Source: Kushneria sinocarnis
GTDB taxonomy: Bacteria; Pseudomonadota; Gammaproteobacteria; Pseudomonadales; Halomonadaceae
DNA: 64,000 nt
Assembly (NCBI RefSeq): GCF_003633775.1
Contig: NZ_RBIN01000005.1
Span: forward strand, 303,888-367,887
Direction: 5' to 3'
Below are positions 17,631-25,577 of the stretch, in pieces. A program made the position numbers and the translations under genes. The notes beneath the pieces are model-generated. The model did not search any database, had not been told where the DNA came from, and saw nothing but the letters and a program-made list of their open reading frames with translations. The first letter of the stretch is position 1. Every line of letters begins with the position of its first letter.

Positions 17631-17726
17631 GAAAGCTGAATATCCTGCAACGCCCCGGTCACCTGAAGGGCGCCGGGGCGGGCGGTCATCCCTGTCGACC
17701 CTGCGGGCCGACGGCTTGATTACTGC

Positions 17727-18503
17727 TCAGCGCAAACCGGTATTTCCGGACACGATGCTGTTGCCGGCAGACCATCCCGCAGGCTCTTTGTCGTTATCGG
17801 AAACGCCCGTAACCGGCTGACCGATACCTGATGTCAGCGGACATTTCCGGTGAATGACCGTAAAGACCTTTTGCCTTTCCGGGCCACCGTCTGCCCGCAC
17901 ATCATCGTCACCGTCAAGACGACTATCGAGAGCCTTGAGCGCCAGATCGACCGGCGCCAGAATCTCCGCATTGAGCTCATCAAGTGCGTCCTCAAGAGCC
18001 TGCCAGCAACTCTGCCAGTTGCGTTTCCAGTAGCGGGTTTCTAGCGTCTCACCGAAGTGCTGCCACATGCACTTGCGTATCCTTCCGGGCGACCATACCG
18101 GTCTTTCATCCTCTGCACACTGGCGATGGGCCATGAGCATTACCCTGGCCAGATAGTGCACCTTGTGCTTTCTGACTCTTGACCATTTCCTGAAGCCGGG
18201 ATGACTTTCATAGAGCCGCTGCTCGATGGTTTCTGCAGCGTGATCCAGCCATTTACCGGCCTTTATCGTGTCCCATGGTCCGTGAAGATAGTGACCGATG
18301 GCGCGCTTGCCGGTCGGGATATTCTCGATGACTTTCAGCACGGAATGATATTCCGAATATGCCGATGCACCGGCACCATTGCAGCGATCTTTCTGTATCC
18401 GACATCCGAACATCATGTACTCCGATATCCCTGTAATGGATGAAGCAATATTATTATCGTGGGCAAGTGCCCAGGCCGTTTCCGGCCTTCTGGCCAACTT
18501 CAT
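17727..18503 (-). CDS. Orphan protein of unknown family, attenuator-led
   Basis: 258 residues from MKLARRPETAWALAHDNN. GGGAGAAA lies 4 bases before the ATG at 18503. The middle is Trp-, His- and Arg-rich and looks globular (HYLHGPWDTIKAGKWLDHAA, WKRNWQSCWQALEDALDELN), with no membrane segment and no motif I know. The C-terminus is low complexity. GC content is clearly lower than in both neighbours, which suggests transfer. The gene has its own promoter region, an early terminator in the leader and a terminator after it, so it is a self-contained unit with no mobility gene. No function is proposed. Confidence 0.6.
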   Translation of the reverse strand: MKLARRPETAWALAHDNNIASSITGISEYMMFGCRIQKDRCNGAGASAYSEYHSVLKVIENIPTGKRAIGHYLHGPWDTIKAGKWLDHAAETIEQRLYESHPGFRKWSRVRKHKVHYLARVMLMAHRQCAEDERPVWSPGRIRKCMWQHFGETLETRYWKRNWQSCWQALEDALDELNAEILAPVDLALKALDSRLDGDDDVRADGGPERQKVFTVIHRKCPLTSGIGQPVTGVSDNDKEPAGWSAGNSIVSGNTGLR

Positions 18504-18507
18504 GCTG

Positions 18508-18740
18508 TTTCTCCCGGGTAACTGTGTTGCGATTCCCTGCTTCCGAAACCGTGTTTTTATTCTTGTATTCGGAAAAGCCGGTAATCGTGTAACGACAGGC
18601 GTTAAACCCGGAACCTTCAATCGCGGTCATTCGCTTCTTTTTTCGTCTTCGGCCGCATGTTCTTGCCCCTTTTTCAGGAGAAAGGGCTTCAGCCAGCAGG
18701 ACCGGACACAAAAAAACCCCGATCCGGGGATCGAGGTTCA
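18508..18740 (-). other. Attenuator-type leader of the orphan gene
   Basis: A hairpin at 18715-18738 followed by a T run (18710-18716) lies in the leader, before the gene. Further on, UUUCUCC (from 18677-18683) is complementary to the GGAGAAA ribosome site (18508-18514), so the site could be masked. A continuous frame without good start signals crosses the leader and its terminator. The layout recalls satellite-phage immunity leaders, and the bases after the T run (GTGTCCG) match those in the C4-type leader at 50.2 kb. Confidence 0.5.
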
Positions 18741-18897
18741 AAGGGTGTGCGCTGGCAAGAGCTGCCAGCCGGGCCAGGGCATGCATCGATGTTCAGGGTC
18801 AGCGCAGGCGGTAGCGATACCTGTTCGGCCGATGCTCCGTCGGCCACCGGACGCTGATTACTCTCTGGCCAGTATAGGATTAGGCTATATCAAACGT

Positions 18898-18947
18898 GGA
18901 AATGACTCAACAAGTAAAAATGTATTAGCCAATGACTAGTCATTTCC
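18898..18947. promoter_or_regulatory. Inverted repeats at the orphan unit promoter
   Basis: GGAAATGACT (18898-18907) and AGTCATTTCC (18938-18947) are perfect inverted arms. The right arm overlaps a 14-base palindrome, AATGACTAGTCATT (18931-18944). The stretch is AT-rich and holds possible minus-strand promoter elements (TTGTTG and TATAGC, 18 bases apart). Probably an operator/promoter. Confidence 0.45.
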
Positions 18948-18976
18948 GATACCCCCGGACCGCCCGGCCGGCAGGC

Positions 18977-19996
18977 TCAGCCGACGCGCACGGCAATCCG
19001 CCCGCGCGGGCCGCGGTGCTTTTCCAGATAGCGATGGGCCTCGACCATCTCGTCGAAGTCAAAGAGTCGATCGACATGGGGTTGCAGACGCCCTTCGAGC
19101 GTGAAGTGATCGACGGCGCGAATCGCGCGCTGCATGGCATCACGGTTCTGCTCGATGCCCAGCTCCGGCTTGCCGGCAAAGTTCGACAGGCAGTGCAGAA
19201 AGAAGCGGATATTCTTGCTGAAGGCGGCCCGGGCGGGAAAGCTGGTCTGATTGCCGCCCTGCATGTCATAGAGGATCAGCCGGCCACAGGGCGCCAGCAC
19301 CTCGCCCAGCAGGCTCATCTGCGGCCCGCCCAGCGCATCCAGCACGATATTGACCCCCTTGCCATGGGTGATCCGTTCGATGCTGCTCAGCAGGTCGCGG
19401 GTTTCGGTATCGATGACCCACTCGGCCCCCAGCTCACGCAGATAGTCGACATGCGCTTCGCGGGCGGTGGTGGCGATGACCCGCCCACCCAGCACGCTGG
19501 CCATCTGAATGGCGTAGGGCCCGTTGAGCTGACAGCCGGCCGTGATCAGCACGATATCGCCGGGCGCGATCCCGGCCAGCTCCTTCAGGCCCAGCCAGCT
19601 GCTCAGCAGCGGCGCATAATGGATGCACGCCTGCACCGGCTCGAGCAGGTCGGGATAGCGGATCAGCGCCTGCTGTGGCAGCACGATCCGCTCACCATAG
19701 GTGCCGTAGCGGTTGGGATCGAAGGCCGGAATCGAGGCCACCCGGTCACCGGGGGCAAACTGCTCGACGCGCTCGCCGACTTCCACCACCCGGCCGGCCA
19801 TTTCGGCACCGATGAAGGCCGGCAGGGCCGCCTTCGTCTGGGCCAGGTTCTGACGCCAGAGCACGTCACGCCAGCCCACGCCGATGGCCTCGGTCGCGAT
19901 CACGACCTCCTCGGGCTCCGGCCGGGATGGCGAGTGCTCGACAAATTCGAGTACATCGGCGGGACCGAACCGATTGAACCGAATCATGCGAGACAT
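18977..19996 (-). CDS. Medium-chain dehydrogenase/reductase, quinone oxidoreductase-like
   Basis: 339 residues. An N-terminal GroES-like domain (RFGPADVLEFVEHSPSRPEP, GAEMAGRVVEVGERVEQFAPGDRVA) is followed by an NADPH-binding Rossmann fold (near residues 145-175, here ITAGCQLNGPYAIQMAS rather than the usual AAAGGVG). No structural zinc cysteines are present, as in the zinc-free quinone oxidoreductase branch. Divergent from a LysR gene, which likely controls it. Substrate unknown. Confidence 0.82.
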   Translation of the reverse strand: MSRMIRFNRFGPADVLEFVEHSPSRPEPEEVVIATEAIGVGWRDVLWRQNLAQTKAALPAFIGAEMAGRVVEVGERVEQFAPGDRVASIPAFDPNRYGTYGERIVLPQQALIRYPDLLEPVQACIHYAPLLSSWLGLKELAGIAPGDIVLITAGCQLNGPYAIQMASVLGGRVIATTAREAHVDYLRELGAEWVIDTETRDLLSSIERITHGKGVNIVLDALGGPQMSLLGEVLAPCGRLILYDMQGGNQTSFPARAAFSKNIRFFLHCLSNFAGKPELGIEQNRDAMQRAIRAVDHFTLEGRLQPHVDRLFDFDEMVEAHRYLEKHRGPRGRIAVRVG

Positions 19997-20141
19997 GGGT
20001 CAGCCCTCCTGTCATTGGATACCCCGACTCTATCCCGTGACCGGGGTAAACACTATGCACGAGCATTGATACTCTTTATAACCGACAATGATAGCTGTCC
20101 CGGACCGGGCGGCAGGCCGCAGCCATCATTCGGGGGTGCTC

Positions 20142-21056
20142 ATGAATCGCAACGATCTGCGACGGGTCGACTTCAACCTGCTGATCGTCTTCGAAACCCT
20201 GATGCAGGAGCGCAGCGTATCGCGCGCGGCCGAACGGCTGTTTCTCGGCCAGCCTGCCACCAGTGCCGCCCTGGCGCGCCTGCGCACCCTGTTCGACGAC
20301 CCGCTGTTCGTGCGCACCGGCCGCATCATGGAGCCGACCACCCGGGCCCGGGAGATCTTCGAATCGCTGCAGCCGGCGCTGGATGCCATCTCCGGTGTGC
20401 TGAGCAGCACCCGCGATTTCGATCCGGCCACCAGCGAGGCGGTATTCCGGATCGGGCTGTCCGATGATGTCGAATTCGCCCTGCTCCCGCCGCTGGTCAG
20501 GCGGCTGCGCAGCGAGGCCCCGAACGTGGCGCTGGTCATCCGGCGGGCCAACTATCTGCAGGCCCCTCATCTGCTGAGTTCCGGCGAGATCACGGTCGCG
20601 GTGTGCTATACCCGCGAACTTCCCGCCAACGCCAAGCGCCGTATCCTGCGCCGCACCCGGCCACGGGTGATCCGCGCCGACAGCGGCCCCGGGGCGCTGA
20701 CACTGGACGAGTTCTGCGCCCGCCCCCACGCACTGGTCTCCCACGATGGCGATCTGACCGGCTACGTCGATGACTATCTCGCCGGAATGGAGCGTCAGCG
20801 CCACGTGGCGCTGGCCGTGCCCCAGTTCAACGGCCTGGGGTCGCTGCTCGCCGGTACCGATATCATCGCCACCGTGCCGGATTACGCCGCCGGGGTACTA
20901 ACCGCAGCCGGCGGCCTGCGCGAGGAGGCGCTGCCCTTCGCGGTCCAGCCCTTCGAGCTCTCCATGGTCTGGCGCGGTGCCCAGGACAACGACCCCGGCG
21001 AGCGCTGGCTGCGCTCGCGCATCCAGATGTTTGCCGGCGATCCCGAGTCGCTCTGA
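20142..21056 (+). CDS. LysR-family regulator (NodD/LeuO-like branch)
   Basis: 304 residues from MNRNDLRRVDFNLLIVFETL at 20142; an in-frame ATG 54 bases upstream gives a tail foreign to the family. The HTH is at about 8-65 (RSVSRAAERLFLGQPATSAA) and the phrase DDPLFVRTGRIMEPT is typical of the NodD-type branch. Divergent from the quinone oxidoreductase-like gene, its probable target. A hairpin follows the stop. Confidence 0.85.
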   Translation: MNRNDLRRVDFNLLIVFETLMQERSVSRAAERLFLGQPATSAALARLRTLFDDPLFVRTGRIMEPTTRAREIFESLQPALDAISGVLSSTRDFDPATSEAVFRIGLSDDVEFALLPPLVRRLRSEAPNVALVIRRANYLQAPHLLSSGEITVAVCYTRELPANAKRRILRRTRPRVIRADSGPGALTLDEFCARPHALVSHDGDLTGYVDDYLAGMERQRHVALAVPQFNGLGSLLAGTDIIATVPDYAAGVLTAAGGLREEALPFAVQPFELSMVWRGAQDNDPGERWLRSRIQMFAGDPESL

Positions 21057-21072
21057 AAACACCGCCTCCGGC

Positions 21073-21101
21073 ATGGCCGACCCGCTCAAGCGGTCGGCCA
21101 T
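21073..21101 (+). terminator. Hairpin after the LysR gene
   Basis: ATGGCCGACC (21073-21082) pairs perfectly with GGTCGGCCAT (21092-21101). No clear T tract follows, so it is a possible terminator only. Confidence 0.4.
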
Positions 21102-21224
21102 GGCGGCCGTTATTGCTGCTGTCGATATTCGACTTCGCTGCTTTCGATTCGTTTCCGTGCCCGGCCGGGCGCAGAGTGTTGTCATTACCCCCTGCCGCCC
21201 TCATTCCTTCGGAGGAAACGCCTC

Positions 21225-21341
21225 ATGAAAGCCCGCCTGATCATCGCACTGCTCGTGCTGGCCGCGGTCGCCGCGATCCGCTGCACGCTGCGATGCAGAC
21301 GGATGAGCTTCGCACGCCGGCTGCAGTCACGCGGCTGCTGA
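21225..21341 (+). CDS. Microprotein A: single membrane helix with Arg-rich tail
   Basis: 38 residues. The start is MKARLIIALLVLAAVAAI, one hydrophobic helix, followed by a basic tail with three Cys. GGAGGAAA lies 6 bases before the ATG, a much better ribosome site than most genes here. A paralogue with the same first residues (MK-RLII-L) lies 285 bases downstream. I know no family. The tail lies on the positive-inside side if the N-terminus is periplasmic; topology is not certain. Confidence 0.5.
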   Translation: MKARLIIALLVLAAVAAIRCTLRCRRMSFARRLQSRGC

Positions 21342-21509
21342 AGCGAGCGGGTGGCGAGGCTGACACATCAGCGTCATCCGCCGCCCGTAGCATGACTCAC
21401 CACGCGCGACCGGCATGGCCGGGCAGTCACTGCCGCTCGGCCTGAAGGAAGGATCGAGGGGGCCGCCCCGGCGCCCCCGGCAGAACTCGCCACTACAGGA
21501 CACACGGCC

Positions 21510-21632
21510 ATGAAACCCCGCCTGATCATCGTGCTGATTGCCGCGGCCCTGATCGCCTCGGTACGTCGCACGCTTGCGCGCAGGCCGCGGTGGCGTGACC
21601 GTCGACCATCCCGCTGGCAGCGTTCGCCCTGA
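21510..21632 (+). CDS. Microprotein B: paralogue of microprotein A
   Basis: 40 residues starting MKPRLIIVLIAAALIASVRR, then a tail with many Arg and three Trp. Residues 1-7 match microprotein A except one position, and the hydrophobic block is equally long, while the tails differ. The 170-base gap between the two genes has no other feature. The ribosome site is weak (ACAGGACACACGGCC). Confidence 0.45.
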   Translation: MKPRLIIVLIAAALIASVRRTLARRPRWRDRRPSRWQRSP

Positions 21633-21697
21633 TGCCGGTGACAGCCCGGCGATACGTTGCGCACAATGATGATACTTCCCGCAGCGACGAGCCCTGC

Positions 21698-22300
21698 ATG
21701 TCCCACGACGCATCCGCCACCCCGAGCGCCGGCCTCGACACCACCGCCGCCAACCGCCTGATGGACTACTTCGACCATCACGATCAGGTCTGGCTGTTCG
21801 GCTATGGCTCACTGCTCTACAAGGCCGGCTTCCCCTGGCTTGAATGCCGCCCCGCCGCCATCCACGGCTGGGCCCGGCGCTTCTGGCAGGGTTCACACGA
21901 CCATCGCGGCACGCCCGGGGCACCCGGCCGGGTGGCCACCCTGGTCCCCGAACCGGGCGCCGTCTGCGATGGCATGGCCTATCTGATCACCCCGGCCGTG
22001 TTCGATCAGCTCGATATCCGCGAGAAGAACGGCTACCTGCGCTTCGTGACCGAGCTGTACTTCGATGACGGCGGCCGCGAAGAGGGGCTGGTCTACATCG
22101 CGACCGAGGATAACGAGGCCTGGCTGGGTGAGGCACCGGATCACCATATTGCCCGGCAGATCGCCGACTCCAGTGGCCCCAGCGGCCCCAACCGCGACTA
22201 CCTGCTGCAGCTGGCCGCCACCCTGCGCGCGCTCGGCCACGCCGACGAGCATGTCTTCGCCCTGGAGCGGGCACTTTTGAACCTCGAGCGCGGCGGCTGA
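21698..22300 (+). CDS. ChaC-type gamma-glutamylcyclotransferase
   Basis: 200 residues from the ATG at 21698; an in-frame ATG 66 bases upstream overlaps the end of microprotein B and adds an untypical tail. The substrate loop LFGYGSLLYK is near residue 33 and the conserved Glu is in DIREKNGYLRF. The family cleaves gamma-glutamyl peptides, in ChaC specifically glutathione, to 5-oxoproline and Cys-Gly. It stands alone, convergent with the ankyrin gene. Confidence 0.85.
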   Translation: MSHDASATPSAGLDTTAANRLMDYFDHHDQVWLFGYGSLLYKAGFPWLECRPAAIHGWARRFWQGSHDHRGTPGAPGRVATLVPEPGAVCDGMAYLITPAVFDQLDIREKNGYLRFVTELYFDDGGREEGLVYIATEDNEAWLGEAPDHHIARQIADSSGPSGPNRDYLLQLAATLRALGHADEHVFALERALLNLERGG

Positions 22301-22310
22301 CCCGCTCGGC

Positions 22311-22838
22311 TCATCCGTCCGAGCCGGCCAGTTGCGCCGCGGTATCGCTGGCGCCCATCGATACCGCCAGATCGTGGGCACTCATGCCGCCCACGGCACG
22401 CGCATTCGGATCGGCTCCGTTGGCGATCAGGTAGTCGACGATTGCGGTGTGATTGAACATGGCAGCGAACATCAGCGCCGTCTTGCCATCCGGCGTGGTG
22501 CCATCGACCGCCGCGCCGTTTTCCAGCAGCAGCTGCGCCATTGCCAGATTGCCCTTGAAGGCGGCACCGGCCAGCGGACTCTGACCGTTGTCGTTGGTCA
22601 TTTCGGGATCGGCACCGTGCTCGAGCAGCACCCGGGTCGTGTCGAGATGACCGTGATAGCTGGCCAGCATCAGCAGGCTGTCGCCCTTGTGGTTACGCAT
22701 GTTGGGCGGCAGCCCCTGTGGCAGCCAGTTGCGGAACTTCTCGGTCTCGCCATTGCGGGCACTGTTGAACACCTCGGTGGCCAGCCGGATCGTCTCCTCG
22801 TCCGGCTCATCCCGGGGCGGCTGTTGTTCGTCCGACAT
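22311..22838 (-). CDS. Ankyrin-repeat protein
   Basis: 175 residues from MSDEQQPPRDEPDEETIRLA, with CAGGAG before the ATG. After an acidic head and one helix there are about four ankyrin repeats (KGDSLLMLASYHGHLDTTRV, NGQSPLAGAAFKGNLAMAQL, DGKTALMFAAMFNHTAIVDY, GGMSAHDLAVSMGASDTAAQ). No signal peptide, so a cytoplasmic protein-binding role; the partner is unknown. Small ankyrin proteins of this type often sit near catalase or stress genes, which is not the case here. Confidence 0.82.
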   Translation of the reverse strand: MSDEQQPPRDEPDEETIRLATEVFNSARNGETEKFRNWLPQGLPPNMRNHKGDSLLMLASYHGHLDTTRVLLEHGADPEMTNDNGQSPLAGAAFKGNLAMAQLLLENGAAVDGTTPDGKTALMFAAMFNHTAIVDYLIANGADPNARAVGGMSAHDLAVSMGASDTAAQLAGSDG

Positions 22839-22976
22839 GGAAGCTCCTGTTGCGCATTGGGTAATCATGTTCATGCATGATCGATCATTTGTCGCTACCA
22901 GCATAGCCCCGACAGGCAACGGGGCCCGAGGGCGCAATGCCCCCGGGCCCCGTGCTGGCGGGCAGTGGATGCCCGA

Positions 22977-24386
22977 TCACTCGTAGGCCATGTCCTCCAG
23001 CTCACGACCCTTGGTCTCGAGAATGAAGCGGAACACGAAGAAGACCGAAATGATCGCGCACAGGGCGTAGAAGCCGTAGGCCCCGGCCAGACCGATCGCC
23101 GAAAGCATGATCGGGAAGGTAATGGTGATGCCGAAGTTGGCCAGCCACTGGCACAGACCGGCCACCGCCAGCCCCGAGCCACGTACCCGGTTGGGGAACA
23201 TCTCGCCCAGCATGACCCACATCACCGGTCCCCACGAGGAGTTGAAGAAGAACACGTAGGCATTGGCGGCCAGCAGCGCGATCACGCCGTTGTTGCCCGG
23301 CAGCTGCAGGCTGCCATCGACCAGCTCACCGGTGGAGAAGGCATAGACCATGATCATCAGGGTGATCGACATGCCGACGGAGCCCACCCAGAGCAGCGGC
23401 TTGCGGCCGATGCGATCGATCAGCCCGATCGCCAGCAGACACGCCACGATACTGACCGCGCCGCTGATGACGTTGATCAGCAGGGCGTCGTTTTCGGAGA
23501 AGCCCACGGCCTGCCACAGCACCGCGCCGTAGTAGAAGACCACGTTGATGCCGACCAGCTGCTGGAAGATCGCCAGCCCGATACCGACCCAGACGACCCT
23601 GTAGATCTTGCCGGTCTTCGAGTTGATCAGATCGCGAAGACGCGGCTTGTGACTCTGCGCCAGCGAATTGCGAATCTCGCCGAGCCGCTCCCGGGCAGCG
23701 CTCTCCTCGTGCACCATGTTGAGCACCCGGTCGGCCTGCTCGGTCTTGCCGGCACTGACCAGATAACGCGGGCTCTCCGGAATGAACAGCAGCGCTACCA
23801 GGAAGATGCCGGCAGGCAGCAGTTCCATCCAGAACATGCAGCGCCAGGCTTCGAAGCCGAACCACAGCGTCTCGGTCGAGGCCCCGGCCAGATGCGCCAG
23901 CACATAGTTGTTGAGAAAGGAAAAGAAGAGCCCGGAAATGATCGCGATCTGCTGTACCGTGGCCAGTCGACCGCGTACTCCGGCCGGGGCAATCTCGCTG
24001 ATATAGGCCGGTGACATCACGCTGGCAGCACCGACCGCCAGGCCACCCAGCACGCGATAGATGACGAACTCGATCGACCCGGTGGCAACCCCCGAGCCCC
24101 AGGCGCTGATCAGAAAGAGTACCGCCGATACCAGCAGCAGCGAACGGCGACCGAAGCGATCCGCCAGCCGTCCGGCAAAGAAGGCGCCCACGGCGCAGCC
24201 AAGCAGCATGGAGGCGACGTTGAAACCGGTGGCAGCACTGTTGGAGCCGAAGGCCTGCTTGAGACCATCGACCGTGCCATTGATGACACCGCTGTCAAAA
24301 CCGAACAGGAAACCGCCGATGGCGGCCACGCAACAGGTGAGAAATACCACCATGGAGCGCTGTGAATCAGTGGAAGCTGTTGCCAT
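22977..24386 (-). CDS. Sugar porter of the major facilitator superfamily, probable D-xylose:H+ symporter
   Basis: 469 residues from MATASTDSQRSMVVFLTCCV, with GAGGAGAGAG before the ATG. Twelve helices carry the sugar-porter signatures GGFLFGFDSGVINGT, GRLADRFGRRSLLL, PESPRYLV and GLCQWLANFGIT near the end. It belongs with XylE, GalP and AraE. It lies 86 bases after the D-xylose dehydrogenase gene in the same direction, so xylose is the likely cargo and the ROK regulator the likely controller. Confidence 0.87.
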   Translation of the reverse strand: MATASTDSQRSMVVFLTCCVAAIGGFLFGFDSGVINGTVDGLKQAFGSNSAATGFNVASMLLGCAVGAFFAGRLADRFGRRSLLLVSAVLFLISAWGSGVATGSIEFVIYRVLGGLAVGAASVMSPAYISEIAPAGVRGRLATVQQIAIISGLFFSFLNNYVLAHLAGASTETLWFGFEAWRCMFWMELLPAGIFLVALLFIPESPRYLVSAGKTEQADRVLNMVHEESAARERLGEIRNSLAQSHKPRLRDLINSKTGKIYRVVWVGIGLAIFQQLVGINVVFYYGAVLWQAVGFSENDALLINVISGAVSIVACLLAIGLIDRIGRKPLLWVGSVGMSITLMIMVYAFSTGELVDGSLQLPGNNGVIALLAANAYVFFFNSSWGPVMWVMLGEMFPNRVRGSGLAVAGLCQWLANFGITITFPIMLSAIGLAGAYGFYALCAIISVFFVFRFILETKGRELEDMAYE

Positions 24387-24472
24387 CTTCTCTCTCCTCG
24401 GGTGCGGCGACCCCGCCTGCGGTGGTCGCGCACGGCATTGAAAAGCCGGAACCGGGCCGATTCCTGACGCGC

Positions 24473-25210
24473 CTAGCGCCAGCCGGCATCCATCCAGTAG
24501 TTGTGACCGGTACACAGGGCACCGTCATCGGCCGCCAGAAACAGCACCAGACGCGCCAGATGCTCGGGCTGCAGGCGCTGCTTCAACGCCTGGCTGTCGA
24601 GGATGCGCTGTTCCTCCTCGGGGGTGTACCACTGCTTCTGGCGCGGCGTTTCGACATTGCCCGGTACCACGCAGGTCACCCGGATGTTGTCGCCCCCGAG
24701 CTCGCGTGCCAGCGCCCGGGTCATGCCTTCGATGCCCGCCTTGGCGGTCTCGTAGGTAACGAGGTTTTCCAGCCCCAGGTGCCAGCTGATGGAGCCGAAA
24801 TTGATCACCGCGCCGCCGCCGCGCGCCTTCATGCCGGGCGCCACGGCCTGGGTGGCAAACAGCAGGTGGCGCAGGTTGACGGCCGTACCCTGCTCCCAGT
24901 AGTCGGGGGTGATCTCGGCCAGGGTATGGCGATCGTCGTTGGCCGCGTTATTGACCAGCACATCGACGTCACCGATGCTCGAGAGTGTCTGCGAAAGCCG
25001 GGACAGATCGGTCAGATCGCACGGATGATAGCGGGCGCCGTCGCCGAGCCGGTCGACCAGCGCCCGGGAAGCGTCACCGTCGATATCGAGGAAATCGACC
25101 TGCGCCTGCTGCTGCACGAAGGCTTCCACCACGCCGGCGCCGATGCCCGAGCCGCCCCCGGTAACGACCACGCGCCTGCCTTTCAGGCTGGGATAAATGG
25201 CATAGTTCAT
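24473..25210 (-). CDS. xylB: D-xylose 1-dehydrogenase (SDR), Weimberg pathway
   Basis: 245 residues. From memory it matches Caulobacter XylB almost throughout: YPSLKGRRVVVTGGGSGIGA, DVDVLVNNAANDDRH, GGGAVINFGSISWHLGLENL, YETAKAGIEGMTRALARELG and the ending YWMDAGWR. The cofactor motif is TGGGSGIG and the catalytic Tyr and Lys are in YETAK. It oxidises D-xylose to xylonolactone with NAD+. First gene of a two-gene operon with the sugar porter, divergent from a ROK repressor across a 367-base region with palindromes. The symbol is used in the Caulobacter sense, not for xylulokinase. Confidence 0.88.
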   Translation of the reverse strand: MNYAIYPSLKGRRVVVTGGGSGIGAGVVEAFVQQQAQVDFLDIDGDASRALVDRLGDGARYHPCDLTDLSRLSQTLSSIGDVDVLVNNAANDDRHTLAEITPDYWEQGTAVNLRHLLFATQAVAPGMKARGGGAVINFGSISWHLGLENLVTYETAKAGIEGMTRALARELGGDNIRVTCVVPGNVETPRQKQWYTPEEEQRILDSQALKQRLQPEHLARLVLFLAADDGALCTGHNYWMDAGWR

Positions 25211-25286
25211 GTCCTGCGGTCCCCTTTGCCCGGTTGCGCACTACCTTCACAACGGGGCGAATGATTCCTCCCGGCAGGTCACACCG

Positions 25287-25317
25287 GGTACTTGGTATGA
25301 GCTTTTAACCAAGTACC
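25287..25317. promoter_or_regulatory. 10-11-10 inverted repeat, probable operator of the ROK regulator
   Basis: GGTACTTGGT (25287-25296) and ACCAAGTACC (25308-25317) are perfect inverted arms, 77 bases upstream of the xylose dehydrogenase start. Size and symmetry fit a dimeric XylR/NagC-type repressor. Confidence 0.6.
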
Positions 25318-25388
25318 GATAGTGAGCCCGTGAAGACAGCGTCGCCATTGAGCGAAGGTCGAAAAACCGCCTTCCGTACCCGCTACAT

Positions 25389-25418
25389 TGGTCGTAGCAG
25401 CCATGCCGGCTACGACCA
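25389..25418. promoter_or_regulatory. Second inverted repeat in the xylB-ROK intergenic region
   Basis: TGGTCGTAGC (25389-25398) and GCTACGACCA (25409-25418) are perfect arms with a 10-base spacer. It could be a second operator or a leader hairpin. The rest of 25211-25577 holds no gene that I can support. Confidence 0.4.
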
Positions 25419-25577
25419 GGGTGGTATTCCTTTTCCGGGACCATGCAGGTGAGACTGGCACTTCGTTCATGCTGACAATGAACTCATCAGCAGGCCGATC
25501 GGCGCACTGCGACCACCTTCGGACCAGCGTCTTCATCACCGCCGTCTCCGTGCGGCCAACGCGGACCCACCAGCGCC

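Noticed and set aside
18454..18786. 110-residue frame through the leader of the orphan gene
   Set aside because: It reads through the intrinsic terminator and T run and lacks a ribosome site; treated as leader sequence.
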